From Salticus scenicus (Eukaryota > Arthropoda > Arachnida > Araneae > Salticidae), in the NCBI GenBank assembly GCA_963930645.1, contig OZ005661.1, positions 238,443,861 to 238,507,860 of the forward strand: a DNA stretch of 64,000 nucleotides, given 5' to 3'. Made by a program: the position numbers and the translations under genes. Of this stretch, positions 12,419 to 24,628 are shown one piece after another. The notes beneath the pieces are model-generated. The model was not told the DNA's origin, did not search any database, and saw only the letters and a program-made list of their open reading frames with translations. Every line of letters begins with the position of its first letter. The stretch's first letter is position 1.

Positions 12419-12960
12419 GTGGGAGAGCCACTCAAGCTTGGCTCCCGGTCACCTTACCCACTGAAGGGTCCGGTTCAGGAAAACCAAGGGACTCTGAAAA
12501 AAAAAAAAAAATTGGTTGGTGGGAAGGGCCACACTAGCTTGGCTCCCGGTCTCCTTACCCAATAAGGGTCCGGTTCGGGTAAACCAAAGGGCCCAAAGAG
12601 GGGGAGGAGAAAAAAAAAAAAAAAAAAAAAAAAGGAGGGGGGGAGAGCCACTCAAGCTTGGCTCCCGGTCTCCTTACCCAATTAAGGGTCCGGTTCAGGA
12701 AAACCAAGCCCCCCCCCCCAATAAAAAAAAAAAAAAAAAAAGGGGAGAGAGCCGCTCTAGCTTGGTTCCCGGTCGCCTTACCCACTTAAGGGTCCGGTTC
12801 AGGAAAACCAAGGGGCTCAAAAAAAAAAAAAAAAAAAAAAAAAAGGAGGGGGTGAGAAGGGCCACACAAGCTTGGCTCCCGGTCTCCTTACCCATTTAAG
12901 GGTCCGGTTCAGGAAAACCAAGGGGCAAAAAAAAAAAAAAAAAAAAAAAAGAAGGGGGGG
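11990..12960. repeat. Tandem array of nine units separated by A/T homopolymers
   Basis: Nine units repeat a GC-rich block of about 70 bp (GCTTGGCTCCCGGTC, CTTACCCA, AAGGGTCCGGTTCAGG, ACCAAGGGGC). A run of 12-33 A residues and a short G-rich link separate them. The TTACCC core appears near 12022, 12138, 12232, 12342, 12452, 12552, 12670, 12776 and 12885. In the LINE sense (minus strand) the separators are T-tracts. Long open frames in this interval (11875-12899 and the opposite strand) only read the repeat and are not genes. Confidence 0.9.
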
Positions 12961-13385
12961 AAGCACCCACGAGGGGGCGAACCCGGGGTCCTGAGCTGGA
13001 AACTATGGCTCTGATCGCTCCCCGCACTTATCCAAACTAACCCGCCGAAGGGAGGGAGGAGAGAGTTTAAAAAAAAAAAAAAAAAAAAAAATATTATTAA
13101 TGGTATATGACAGTTAAGTAGTTAGTTAATTCAGTTAAAATTGTTTTATGGAGAGAGAAAAGAAAAAAAAAAAAAAAAAAGGTGCATGACCAAGATTCGA
13201 ATGAGGCACTACGGACGTAAGGTGGCTTGCGAGGCCCGATGCGAGGATTCAACCTTTGGGACCCTTCCTGGGATTCTGGAGTTTTGTACTTCTTCTGTTC
13301 GGACCTAAGAATGCTGATAGGTGAATCCAAAGCGGTGTGCTGAGCGGTAGTGCCTAGCTTCTTGATCACGCCATTCATACAGCTC

Positions 13386-13416
<31 letters not shown>

Positions 13417-13932
13417 GGATTTTGTACTTAACTGAGATTAATAATTAGTTACTTTGTTGATTCTATGAGAAGAGAAAAAAAAAAAAAAATATATACTATC
13501 TTAATTTTTGGTTACATAACCCATTCATGCGCGGTCATGAGCGTGGTGCGGACTTACAGACCAATTAAGACCGAGGACCGTTTACATTTATATGCACATT
13601 TTTTATACAATTTTTATTTTTTATAATTTTTTATACATTTTTTATTATAATAGTTTTTTATACATTTTTATTTTTTTTAATAATTTTTATTTTACAAAGA
13701 TTTTATAATATTAACATTTTTATTTTTACCGGGCCTCAAGTAATATCGATGCTAGCCGCTTTAACAACAAGGGCCTCGTTCATGACCTAAAATAAACAAA
13801 AAGTGGCGGTAGCGGTAGGTGCCTCATTGGCTGGGAGGTCCTCTTCTTTCGGTTGTTTGTTACTATTTCCTCTGAAGGTTGTAGACAGTATTAGAAGGAG
13901 TTAGTTGTGGGAGGTGCTGACACTGCTTTTTG

Positions 13933-15078
13933 TTATTGTGAGATGTCATCTATGTTGTTCGTGAGCCATCTGACTATGTGTTTTGCCTTGTTCTGTACAT
14001 GTGTGTTTTGTGCTAGCTGTTTGTACCATAGTGTTTCATTTACTTGTGTTATTTGGGCCAGATGGTGTTTATCCGTTAGGGGGCAGGCTGTTAGATAGTG
14101 AATTGTTGTGCCTAGTGCACCACAGGCGCAGTCCGGGCTTCTCTTCTTCTTAATGCGATGGAGGTAAGCCGGAAAGGCCCCATGTCCTGTGTAGACTTGT
14201 GTTAATAGCTTGCAGCTGACCAGTGTTTTTGTGTCCACTTTTGGGAAGTATCTGTGTGTTAGCCTGCCCGTGTCCCCATAGTCCCACTCGAACTGCCATT
14301 GATCCATTGTTAACCCTTTTAGGCTTCTCTTTAAGTGGGAAATCGGTTTTTCAAGATGGAAGTTGTTGCGGTTTGTATTGTTTTCCGCTGCTGTTTTTGC
14401 TAGTTTATCTGCCTCTTCATTCCCGTATATTCCTACGTGGGCTTTAACCCATTCTATTTTGAAGGTGTTGTTTGATCTTATGATTTCCGAATGAATTTTA
14501 TGGACCATGTTATCTGTCGTAAATGGTCTGGAGAGGGCCTGTATGGCTGACATGCAGTCCGAGTGGATGCTATATGAAATGCCCTTTGTATTTCCCCACT
14601 CCGCAGCTTTGAGTATAGCCAGTAGTTCGGCCTGGAAGACACTGTTGCACTTTCTTAGGGGCGCTGACCATTCGTAGATTTTGGAAGTGTTTTCAAAGGC
14701 TACAAAGGCCGAGCCTGTAGCTCCTGATTCCAGCTTCGAACCATCCGTGTAAATTTGTATGTCGTTTTCTGATGAGCCGATTTGTGGTTCTGGTGTGTCG
14801 GCTGGGTGCTTGCGCCAAATGTTTTGCTTCGCGACATAGTCGGTGTGGTTGAACATTTTGTTGTGTAGGTTGTAGTTCTTGTGGAGCCTTGTGATTGTGC
14901 CATATGCTGCCTCGTATTGTACTTGGAGGTGTACTGGAATCAGGCCTGAGAGAACCAGAAGTGCCGATGTTGGGGCTGTTCTATATGCCCTTACGATGGC
15001 CAGCGCAAAGTGCCTTTGGCAGCTGAGCAGTTTGTTTTTGTTCTGCTGCGTTAGATTGTTCCCCCAGATCGGGGATGC
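13933..15078 (-). CDS. Non-LTR retrotransposon polymerase C-terminus: RT thumb, RNase H, Cys-rich tail (5'-truncated)
   Basis: The frame is open from the truncation point at 15078 to the stop at 13933, 381 codons. The first 74 codons, upstream of the first Met, read as the region after the reverse transcriptase: a QQNK..LLSCQRHFAL segment, then AYRTAP.SALLVLSGLIP, typical of R1-like elements. From the Met at 14856 the RNase H domain shows IYTDGS (Asp38), QAELLAIL (Glu77), HSDC (Asp100) and VKAHVGIYGNEEAD (His140, Asp150), so all catalytic acids are present. Near the end a CACGALGTTIHYLTACP segment gives a C-C-H-C zinc-knuckle-like pattern. RNase H removes RNA from the cDNA hybrid during target-primed integration. 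The N-terminal parts (ORF1, endonuclease, RT core) are missing, so this copy cannot move by itself. Confidence 0.85.
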   Translation of the reverse strand, partial: ASPIWGNNLTQQNKNKLLSCQRHFALAIVRAYRTAPTSALLVLSGLIPVHLQVQYEAAYGTITRLHKNYNLHNKMFNHTDYVAKQNIWRKHPADTPEPQIGSSENDIQIYTDGSKLESGATGSAFVAFENTSKIYEWSAPLRKCNSVFQAELLAILKAAEWGNTKGISYSIHSDCMSAIQALSRPFTTDNMVHKIHSEIIRSNNTFKIEWVKAHVGIYGNEEADKLAKTAAENNTNRNNFHLEKPISHLKRSLKGLTMDQWQFEWDYGDTGRLTHRYFPKVDTKTLVSCKLLTQVYTGHGAFPAYLHRIKKKRSPDCACGALGTTIHYLTACPLTDKHHLAQITQVNETLWYKQLAQNTHVQNKAKHIVRWLTNNIDDISQ

Positions 15079-16307
15079 ATTAAGATATCATGTGTTTTAT
15101 ACTGGGGGGAAAAATTGCAATTTTCAATTTTTTTCAAATTTTCATTCACGTTACATTTGAATTAATATTCGGCCTACACAGCATATTATAAAGCTACTGT
15201 TCAATTTTCATGAAAATATATGAATAATTAAAAAAATGACATATTTATTGGAAAAAGATTGTCTTCTTTTATTTTTTTGCAGTATTTGCAGTAGTCGAAA
15301 TTTCGTAGTATGTAGTTTTAATGCCCGATAATTCGATTGTGAATATTTTTGAAAGAGTACGATTATTAGGGAGGGCTTGAGGAACAGGGAAAAAAGGCAA
15401 AAAAAAAAAAAGAGTTGCAGCGTTTGAAATTGGTTGGCATATTAAGATTTTAAGGCAAGGTATTTGGTTTTCTTTTTTATCCCAGCTTCTAATTAAAATA
15501 ATTTCATAAGTAATACATCATTTGAAAGCTTTGTTGATTTGGAATTGAACAGTAGATTACAGAAATTTCTACCGCCAGATGGCGCTGAAATATTTTAAAA
15601 TTTCAATATTTCATTTTCTTTTTTATCCCAGCTTCTAATTAAAATAATTTCATAAGTAATACATCATTTGAAAGCTTTGTTGATTTGGAATTGAACAGTA
15701 GATTACAGAAATTTCTACCGCCAGATGGCGCTGAAATATTTTAAAATTTCAATATTTCAAATTCTAATTATGATTATATAATTTTTAATACATCATTCGA
15801 AAGATATTTTAAAGTTCTTTTATATTATCGAAAGTATTATTCGAGATTTTACCCGATTTACACGTTTTAAGGTTTCCTTTTTAGGTTTTCTTTTGTATCT
15901 CAGCTACTAATTAAAATATTTTCATAAGTAATACATCATTTGAAAGCTTTGTTGATTTGGAATTGAACAATATATTACAGAAATTTCTACCGCCAGATGG
16001 CGCTGCTATATTTTAAAATTTCAATATTTCAAATTCCAATGAGCGAGGAAGGTGTTGTAAGTTCTAAAACAGGGATAAGGCGCCACCGAGCGGGACTTAG
16101 CTAAAGTTAGAAATTTGAAATATCAGCGCCGAAGGCGCTACCGCACGGGAGTTTACTGCGATTTAGATAAGCTATTTTCACGATATATCAATAAGCTGTT
16201 ATTAGACCTGATACGGGAAAAAGGCGCCGCAGGCGCCACCGAGCGGGAATTTCGTAAAGTCGGATTTTTCAGGGATCGCGAACCAGCTGGTCGCCGAAGG
16301 CGGCTAG

Positions 16308-18363
16308 TAGAAAATAAATAAATAAAATAAATTACTTTTTCGTAACTTAATTTATTAACATTTTAAGAAGCAAATAATAATGAATATCTGCAAAAGTAAT
16401 CTAGAGTAATGTGTTTGACAGAATTCAACAATATAAAACTTAAATAAAATTATAAATAATTATAATGACTATAACATATAATTAAAGTTTAATTTCTTTT
16501 AATTTTTTCCCACCTCATCTCTATTACATTTCAATGATCATTCTATACTGGCATGCCAACAAAATCTGAAACTGAAAATAAGAAAGAAAAAAAAAAAAAA
16601 AAAAAAAGCAATTTTGTCATATTTGTTATAATCACACTGTGATAGAACTTGGTACGACGGTGATACACTTGAACGTTTTTCATAGAACTGGGTCAAGTTT
16701 GATCGACCCGCGCAGGACTGAAGTCCTGATTAGGTAGGTCAGTTTTAGATCTTGGAAATGGATGTTTCAAAAAACGGTTCTAGCGATTTTTTTTAACTCG
16801 CTAAGTATATTCGGTTTTGTATGTCTTTACGACTTATGCATTAATTTGCTTTTACAGGAATTAAGTGAATATTATGCATTCTGACCACACTATCTTCAAA
16901 AAGAGTAGTGTACAATATATGTAACAGAAAATTAATGGAAGCCGTGTAGTTGTTACACCAGATTTTTTTTTTCTTTTTTTCCTTTTTTTTTTTTTTTTTT
17001 AGAAAAGAAGGATAAACAGCAAAGTAATGTAAATGACACAACAAATAATTTCTGCTTAGTAAAAATGTAGTTTCCATTATAAACCCATGATCAAAATTAT
17101 CATGAAGCAGAATTAGCAGAAATTCTGGTTCATTGTCCACATAGGATATACAGTAAATAGTGTTGTTAATATAGGCTTTGAAGTACTTCCAAACACAGCA
17201 GTAGAAAGTAAATAAATGACGCTGGTGAAAGAATCGGTTAGTGACATTTCGCTAGATTCCCTAGAGCATTTCATTTTCAGATTCGTCGTAATTCAATTTC
17301 GACATTTAATGTTATAGAAAAAAGTCTAGTAAAAATTTTCCGCAGAAAATTTCACGGTGTTAATGACATTTACATTAAATAACTTACACATGAATTTTTT
17401 TTTTTTTTTGATAAATAAAAGTTTGTTATACATATAAATAACTGTAATAAATTTAAAAAAAATTCCTCATATTGTGTGTAATAAATGTAGGATATAAATA
17501 TATTAAGGGCATAATGGATGTTATTAATATACATATTAATTATTGATTTATAATTAAAAAAATAAAATAGCCTAATTGCTTTTCAGATTCACTGTAACTG
17601 AATTTGACGTTCAATGTTTCCGAAAAAGTTTCTTGTAAAACATTTTTCCAAAAAATTTGACTGTGTTAATAACATTTACAGTCAATATCACTTCTTTTTT
17701 TTTTCCAATTTCTAATAAATAAATGTTTGTAATAAATATTAATAAATGTAATGAAAGAAATTAATGAAATGCATCATAATGTTTGTAATAAATATAAGTA
17801 GTTGTAATAAATCAGTAAAATCCATCATAACGTATGGAATAAATGCATAATATAAATAAACGTATTAAAGAGATCGTGGACATTATTAAGTTTTTTTTTT
17901 TTTTTTTTTTTTTCAGATTACTGTTTCAAAATGATAAAAATTTGCATATACGTATTGAAGAAATGTATATATACATTAAAAATATTAAGATTTCTCGTTA
18001 ACCATTGAAATTATAATAAAAAAAAAAAAAAAAAAAGAAGAAGAAGAAGAAGAAAAAGAAACAAAGAAACAAAGAAAGAAAGAATTAAATTCAAAATTTG
18101 ATTTATCTTTCAATTGTGCGGATTTGACTATGATGCGAAAGCCAACAATACCTTGCACAGAAAAAAAAAAAAAAAAAAAAAAAGGGGGATTTCTTTTGTG
18201 TAGCTCTGCATATTATTTAAAAAGAGTATACTTACCAAATTATTTTTCATTTTTCTTACAAGGAATCTTACAAAAGTATTTTACAAGAGTGAAACAAATT
18301 ATAATGTTCTATTAAGTATAACTCACATTATACGAGAACGAAAATTATATAGATAAATTAAAG

Positions 18364-18398
<35 letters not shown>

Positions 18399-19323
18399 AA
18401 TATATATACCGGGTAATCCAAAAATCATAGAAAAAGTAAAAAATATATATTATTCAAAAAATACACCAAAGCATTATGCGGTCTTCAATTAAATGTTCTG
18501 AAAAGTGAAAAGCACTAAGTGCTTTTCTATTAGATAATAATAGAAAAGTCAAATAAATTACTACAGAAACATACACGGGCCAAACAAAGTAACTAGTTAT
18601 CTTAAATTGATTTAATTTTTAAGATTGATAATATTACTTACTTTAATTTATTATAGACTACAATATCTTATGAAATATAATACATAGGATAGTATTTTAA
18701 GGGGAAATAATAGAAATTTTAATAATGAAAAGAACCTTTTTATTTTGAGATGACGATGAGCAAAAGAATTTCGGACCAAAGCAAAATAAGATTGAATTTT
18801 AAATGAAAAGCTCAAAATGCTATAAGACGTTTTCAAGTGCTATCCCCATACCACTGAGCAAAGAAATGTAGGTTTTTTGTATTTGATAAGCATTTTAGCG
18901 AAATATCAAATGACGGCAGGAACCTACAAGAAAAAATTACCTTAAAATGAAATAAAGACAGAATTTATCCTGAATTTTTGAAATATTTTCCAGAAAAAAT
19001 AAGAACATAACTTGAACCTTCAAGAAAAAAATAAAATCATAACGTGAACCTTCAAGAAAAATTATCTTGAATTGAAATAGATGTAATAAAGACAGAATAG
19101 CCTGATTTTTTTTTTAATTCCAGAAAAAATAAAATCAAAACGCTAACAAACACACATCATTGTATTTGAAAATAGCTTTGTAAGAAGATGAGTTGTATTG
19201 TTGTAAGTCTTTCAGTTAAAATTAATTTTAAAATTAATTTTCAACTAATTAAATTTTAATGTTAGCCTTAAGTTTTAGTTTTTTAAGAGTTTATTTTATT
19301 TTATTTTATTTTATTTATTTATT

Positions 19324-19359
<36 letters not shown>

Positions 19360-19654
19360 TTTGAAAATCTTATTAACTGAATTCATACAGGTTTTTTGCA
19401 TGCAATCTAGGTAAGATTTATTTTTTAATTTTAATTGATCCATAATTTTAACTTTTCTAAAACAAGCATTGATTATTTGAATAAAATTAAATGCAGCAAT
19501 CCTTCCTTCTTCTTTTTTTTAAAAATATTATTTTGATTCATCATCACACCCAAACAACCAAACAACAACGCGACCCAACCTCCTTAATCAAACATCTGCC
19601 CACCTATCCACCACCTTTTAAATTGTCTTTTATTATTTTTTTAAATATTTTTTG

Positions 19655-19700
<46 letters not shown>

Positions 19701-20604
19701 ACAGATACTTTTATTGATATATCAATGAATAAACAAAATTTTTTGGAAAGCCCATATGTAGAGTTAAAGTTTCCTTAATAAATTTTTTAATGTTTTTATT
19801 TTTATATTTAGCAGAACATAAATTATTGATTCGATATAAGTGATCAAAAATGTTATTTCTGAAAACAGAAAGATACAGGCATTATATATATATATAAGAA
19901 AAAAGTATTAGTTACATTTTCACCCACAGACAGCGCTGTAACTTCTCACATTTTAAGTAGATCCGCCTTCTCAAATGACGTCATATTGCGAATACTGATT
20001 ATACTGACATTTACGTGTTGCCTATCATTAGAGATGTTAGCTAATATATATAATTCATTGCTTTTTAATGTTGTTAATCATTTTAAAAAGAAAATCACAA
20101 TATTATTAGCAGATAAAGCATTGTTAGGTAAGTTTTATTACGAGAATTCCCTGACAGTCATTGTCATGAATGACACTTGTCACACTGAGCATTTATACTC
20201 CTAGATGCGTTTTTGAATACATTGCGCCAGTGTAAAAAACAACAATAATAATAATAATTTTGCAATTAAAGCGACACCTGATGGAGAAAAGTTAAACTTA
20301 TTTGGAAATAAATCTTTTGTTACTTAAAAAAAAATCCCATATCTTTCTGTGCATTTCAGTGAAAAGCGAATAGTTCTACGGTCAGTTCTTTTTAAATGAT
20401 ATATTTTTTATTTTTCCTGTCACTTCTGGATCACCCTGTATAAAATTACATAAGAAAAATGACAAATACTGCACTTTTGCACATGAAAAAATAATATATA
20501 TATATATATATATAAAAGCAATGTAAAGGAAATTTTTCCGATGCAACCACTAGCATAAAGAACAAGAAAATCAAAGGAAATCGGTCAGAATATGTACGAA
20601 TAAG
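16308..20604. other. AT-rich stretch, no gene seen
   Basis: This interval holds many homopolymers (16588, 17960, 18160, 18366), GAA repeats near 18038-18052, TTTA/TTA repeats at 19295-19362 and a (TA)n tract at 19657-19699. Apart from the diverged duplication at 17270-17880 I see no ordered structure. A 19545-19610 block (AAACAAC...CTCCTTAATCAA.CATCTGCCC) recurs near 43995-44060, so both are probably fragments of one repeat family. Confidence 0.4.
17270..17880. repeat. Diverged tandem pair, unit about 300 bp
   Basis: The first unit starts near 17270 with TTTTCAGATTC, then CGACATTTAATGTT, a TCTAGTAAAAATTTTCC block, and GGTGTTAATGACATTTACA, then AATAAA-rich sequence. A second unit starting near 17578 repeats the same order in diverged form (TTTTCAGATTC, GACGTTCAATGTTT, TTGTAAAACATTTTTCC, TGTGTTAATAACATTTACA). 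Function unknown. Confidence 0.5.
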
Positions 20605-20614
20605 TATAGTATAT

Positions 20615-21170
20615 TGTGGGCACCACCACAAGACTTTCTTCTATATTTTCCTATACAAATTCACGCAGTACAAATTAGACGTATTAAAATTATTTTCCAC
20701 GATGAATGCAGACTATTTTCATTTCAGAGAAGCATAACTAAGCTGACCAAATGTCCTCATTTTCTGGGGACATCTGGGGACTTCTTTTACTTTGAAGGCG
20801 TTTTTCTAAGTTTTAAAAAATTGTGGAAAGTAAATTATTAATCAATAATACTTTATTTTTAGTTCTTATTTATTAGGAATGAAAAAATACATCCGTAATT
20901 GGATAATTTTAGCAACTTTTAACGCTACTTTATTATAAAGGTACTTTGATCTGGTCAGCCTAATCATAACGCGTTCAAAGAAAGTGCCGACATCTGAGGA
21001 AATGCTTTTTTAAGTTTATCATTCGTTAAAAATGAAAATAACAGACAAACATTTTCTATAAATTATCAAATCGTGTTCATGACATCTTAAAACGTATAAA
21101 TCCATCAAAAACTGGAGGACTGAAATTTTCACGAATCCAATATTTTCTTCTTATACATATAGAAGAAAGT
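20615..21170 (-). mobile_element. Hairpin-ended (Helentron-like) element, CTTTCTTCTAT type, short copy
   Basis: Left end: a TGTGG...CCACA hairpin (20615-20630), then CTTTCTTCTATA (20634-20645). Right end: a TTTCTTCT/AGAAGAAA hairpin (21144-21168), followed by TAAAAATAG. The block next to the right hairpin, read on the minus strand, has the family wording (GGATTCG, AAAATTTC, TGATGGATTTA, CG..TTTAAGA). The left subterminal sequence matches the right hairpin arm, as in the other copies. There is no coding capacity. Confidence 0.6.
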
Positions 21171-23731
21171 AAAAATAGTGAGGAAATGTCATCAAAATTG
21201 AATCTTTACTTCAGTTGAAACATTTTCGTAACTGGAACCGTATATTTATGACTACCTTATTAAGACTTAATTACCTATTATTGTTAGAGTGTATTAATTA
21301 TATATTATTGTTAGAGTTAAAACTTCAAACATATTTTGCCTGAATTTTCTTTCTTTCTTTCTTTTTTTTTTAATTCTATATTAAATAAGTATTACATAAT
21401 TTGTATAGTTACGACATTTATCTCAGGAACTGACTAAATAGTTTTAATTAAAATATTATATTGTATGCTATGCACAGAACGATACACAAAAACTCGTTTA
21501 ACATGTCCGTTCTAGCGAACGCCTTGAATACCAAGCACCTTAATCAATGGTGGAAAGTATATCGTTCTTATTAGAATACGTATTAAAAAATTTTCTCTTG
21601 AAGTTGACAAATGTCGGCGAGTTAATGCTTTCAGCTGATTGGTTGTAAAGCCGAATGGAATGATGGGATTTTCTGCGACACATTTCCTTGTTAGCAAAAG
21701 AAAAGAGACTGGAGTAACTCCACTCGATTTTCCGAACATTTAATAGTTTCCATGCGTAACAGATTTGATTTAGTGAATAATTCATTTAATAAACAAAAAT
21801 GAAAAATATAATGGGGTGTTTGAGTATTTCTCATCACGTTCAAATATTTATACCTTGAACCGTAATGTACTTGATTTTTTTTTTTTTTTCGCTTTTCTAG
21901 TAAACGAACTACATAAATTGTGAACAAGTGAATTTACAGTAATGAACACTCTGTAACAAAATTCTAAAACACATACCAACTCAATTCTCTTTTAAATTAC
22001 TTAATGCTCTTCAGATATATTTATATTCCATAAAAAATTATACTTGTAAATTTTTTCGTGCGTCCTGAAAAAGAACGACGTACTACATCATTTCCCCATA
22101 ATGGTTCCTAATACCAAAGAAATGCAGCCTATGTCATTTTCAATTTGCTTTACATTATTGAACCAGAGCCTCCTTAAGTAAATGCCTTCCACGCACGGCG
22201 AATCCCAATGTTAAATTAGGCAACATTTAAAAAACAAAACTAACGCTAGGTGACAGTACCTACGCAGAGCAACAATTTTCTTCTGTTTCATAGATAAGTT
22301 ATATTTTTCATCTAAAAATCTAGCTATTAATTTCAATTTAAAGTCCAAAATTGTATTTTTTTTTTTTTCTTTTAATTTGAGAAAATGATGTGAAAGTGCT
22401 TTATCGTAAATATTTTCAAAAAAATATTCAAATATTTATATTTAAAAAAGTATCGGGTTTAATTTTCTTCGAAAGTGGACAAGACCTATTTTAGCTTTTC
22501 AACTAATTGAATTGCAACGTATCAAATAAATAACACCTTTATATATATTATTAATTAAAAAACGAAATTTAAAATTAAATAAGCAAAAACATGGCATGTC
22601 TATCACGCAATTAAATTATTTTTTATATATTTATTCAATAAAAATTTCAAAAAAATTTTTAATTTAGATATCAGATGAAAGTTTCGTTTATGTAAATTAA
22701 CATCTCTGAACTTTAAATGAGTTTCAGTTTAGAATGAATAATTTATAATGATAAATTATTAAAATCATGTCTTTTTTTTTTTTTTTCTTCTTTGGTCATG
22801 TCCTTTACGTTACATTTTTACCTTATTAGGTGTGAATTATTTTTCTTAAATCGAGAATTTTATATTATTTATAAGAAAAATAGACCAGCACATTAACGAG
22901 ATAAGTTAACATTCAGCAATAAAAATTGGAGAAGAACAATCTGTTGTCTAGTCCGTCACAAAAAATAAATAAATAACCATTAAGATTTAAATTTTTAAAA
23001 TTAAGGATTTCTTGAGTATAAGTTTTTTCTCGCACGAAGTTTTTTTTTTTTTTTTTTTTCTCCAAGATTTTATTAGCTCCACCAATTCCGAGAGGGTATG
23101 CTTTCGAAACTAATAGACATTTTCGAAATAAAGTTGTGTTATGTTTACATGTTTTGAGGTCTCCTGAAACGAAAAATAATGTTTTTAGCGGTTGGTCTGT
23201 GCGCGTCGGTTTGTCTATCTCGGATATACTTGGAAAATGCTGAAAGTGTATTTCATTTTGTGTTAGGTGTTTTTCATATAAGACTAAATTTAAATGCACA
23301 ATCTGATGTGCACATAGTTTATTGAAAACATACAGGGCTATCCAAAATTAAGCTAATCGTTCTTTTCTGTAGAATGTAATTGACGGAAGTGCTTTGCTAC
23401 ACTTTTTTTTATGTCGACGAATACTGTTGAAGAAGGAAAATTAATTTTTCGAACCTATAATGTAAACAAAGTATTTTTTTGAAGTTCTATTTTCAACTCA
23501 GGTTTTTGAATAAAGTCACGTTTTGGGGTTCCCTGAATACAAAAAACATTTTTTTTTTTAAGTTTTTAGTGATTGATTTATATGCATATTTATTATCAGA
23601 ATAACTTAAAAACAAACAAATGCAGGAAATTCACAATTGTATTTTAAAACTCGTATTAGGTTTCAATTTGAAAAATTTGATAAAGATTGGCAAATTTAAG
23701 GACAAATTAATAACATCCTTGAAATATTTTT

Positions 23732-24200
23732 ACTTCCATTACCCTACTACCGTAGGGTAATGAAAGTATTGTGTTCGGTCCAAAAATTCGATATCGAGTT
23801 TTCCCCTGATTTATATTTTTAAGGTCTCATGAGTCCAAAAAAAGTAGTTTTTGGCAATTAGCCAGTATTTGTGTGTGTGTATATATGTGAGTGTATGGAT
23901 GTGGAGAATTTCTATTTTAAAAAATCAAGTCATCTTTTTGTTATATCTGATAATTTTTCAAATCAGTAATCATGATATTTAATTTTTACATGAATTTTTA
24001 ATTCCATATTCCATTTGTGTAGTAAAAGGTTAATAAAAGCAATGTTATGAATCTTAAAACTTAATATTTTTAAAAAGAACAAAAGTAGAAATAAAAATTT
24101 TCTATTTTTTCTTTTCAAGATTCCCAACACTTTTGTTTCGATTTAACTGAAATAATCAAATTTTTATACGCATTTACACAAGTCTTTAAAAAACAGTGGT
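23732..24200 (+). mobile_element. Hairpin-ended element, 5' part (CATTACCCTAC type)
   Basis: A perfect 11-bp stem CATTACCCTAC/GTAGGGTAATG (23737-23747, 23752-23762) sits between TTTTTACTT and AAAGTATTG. It is followed by the family block (AAATTCGATATCGAGTTTT, ATTTATATTTTTAAGGTC) and a GTGTGTGTGT tract near 23870-23895. The matching far end (subterminal GTAGGGTAATG) is not visible before the next element, so the right limit is arbitrary. Confidence 0.5.
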
Positions 24201-24228
24201 ATTAAAAAAATATAAATCAATCTTGTTC

Positions 24229-24308
24229 CTATATTGGAGTATTTTATAGTTTTATTCATAAGTTACTAATGTAATTTATGAATAAAACTATAAAATACTC
24301 CAATATAG
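24229..24308. repeat. Perfect 33-bp inverted repeat (hairpin)
   Basis: Arm 24229-24261 is the exact reverse complement of arm 24276-24308, with a 14-nt loop. A second short inverted pair follows (AGTTACTT.../AAGTAACT near 24309-24330). The perfection of the arms in otherwise decayed sequence suggests a recent origin or template-switch mutation. Confidence 0.85.
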
Positions 24309-24628
24309 AGTTACTTCAAAGTAACTAAGAACAAGTTACTTTTCTGTATTCCTACATCAATAAATAAAAATTTCATTTCATTTTGTAATAAGCATAACTA
24401 TTTTATTTGTTAAATCTAACTTACTAACAGAGGTGTCAACCCTTCGAATTTTTATATCATAATTTCTTTTAAATTTATCTTCGTCTTAATCACAGAATTT
24501 ACGATAATAAATAAAAATAATGTTTTTTGTGAAAAATATTATTGATATTCAAAAATCCGGAGGGTTGGTAATTTTGCATTAATTACTTATGCAGTTTACA
24601 TACCTTGTCTTGAAATATTTGCAGGCCA

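Larger units (their letters stand above)
10755..15078 (-). mobile_element. 5'-truncated non-LTR retrotransposon (R1/I-like group)
   Basis: The 13 bp ATTAAGATATCAT occur on both sides (10742-10754 and 15079-15091). In Helitron copy 1 the same site is present once and uninterrupted (near 9107-9120), so this is a clean insertion with a 13-bp target duplication. The element reads on the minus strand. It begins mid-frame at 15078 (5' truncation), codes for the polymerase C-terminus, and continues as an unusually long non-coding 3' region of about 3.2 kb. That region contains T-tract tandem repeats and a SINE-like block. The 3' terminus at 10755 is not a plain poly(A), which fits some R1/I-group elements. 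Confidence 0.75.
10210..16307 (+). mobile_element. Helitron-like element, copy 2, interrupted by a LINE
   Basis: It starts and ends like copy 1 (TATAATAATAAAAGAAG at 10210; GGCGGCTAG ending 16307) and matches it closely on both sides of the 10755-15078 insertion. Without the LINE it is about 1.76 kb. It differs from copy 1 by a tandem duplication of about 143 bp (15472-15614 and 15615-15760) and by a short insertion near 15265-15320. No helicase or Rep frame. The GC-rich block 16090-16307 gives a 68-codon open frame that I regard as chance. Confidence 0.7.

Noticed and set aside
11875..12899. Lys-rich open frames on the plus strand and Phe-rich ones on the minus strand
   Set aside because: They follow the tandem array and its A/T runs within the LINE 3' region.
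14700..14903. 67-codon minus-strand frame overlapping the LINE polymerase
   Set aside because: It is a shifted reading of the RNase H-containing frame, which continues uninterrupted to 15078.
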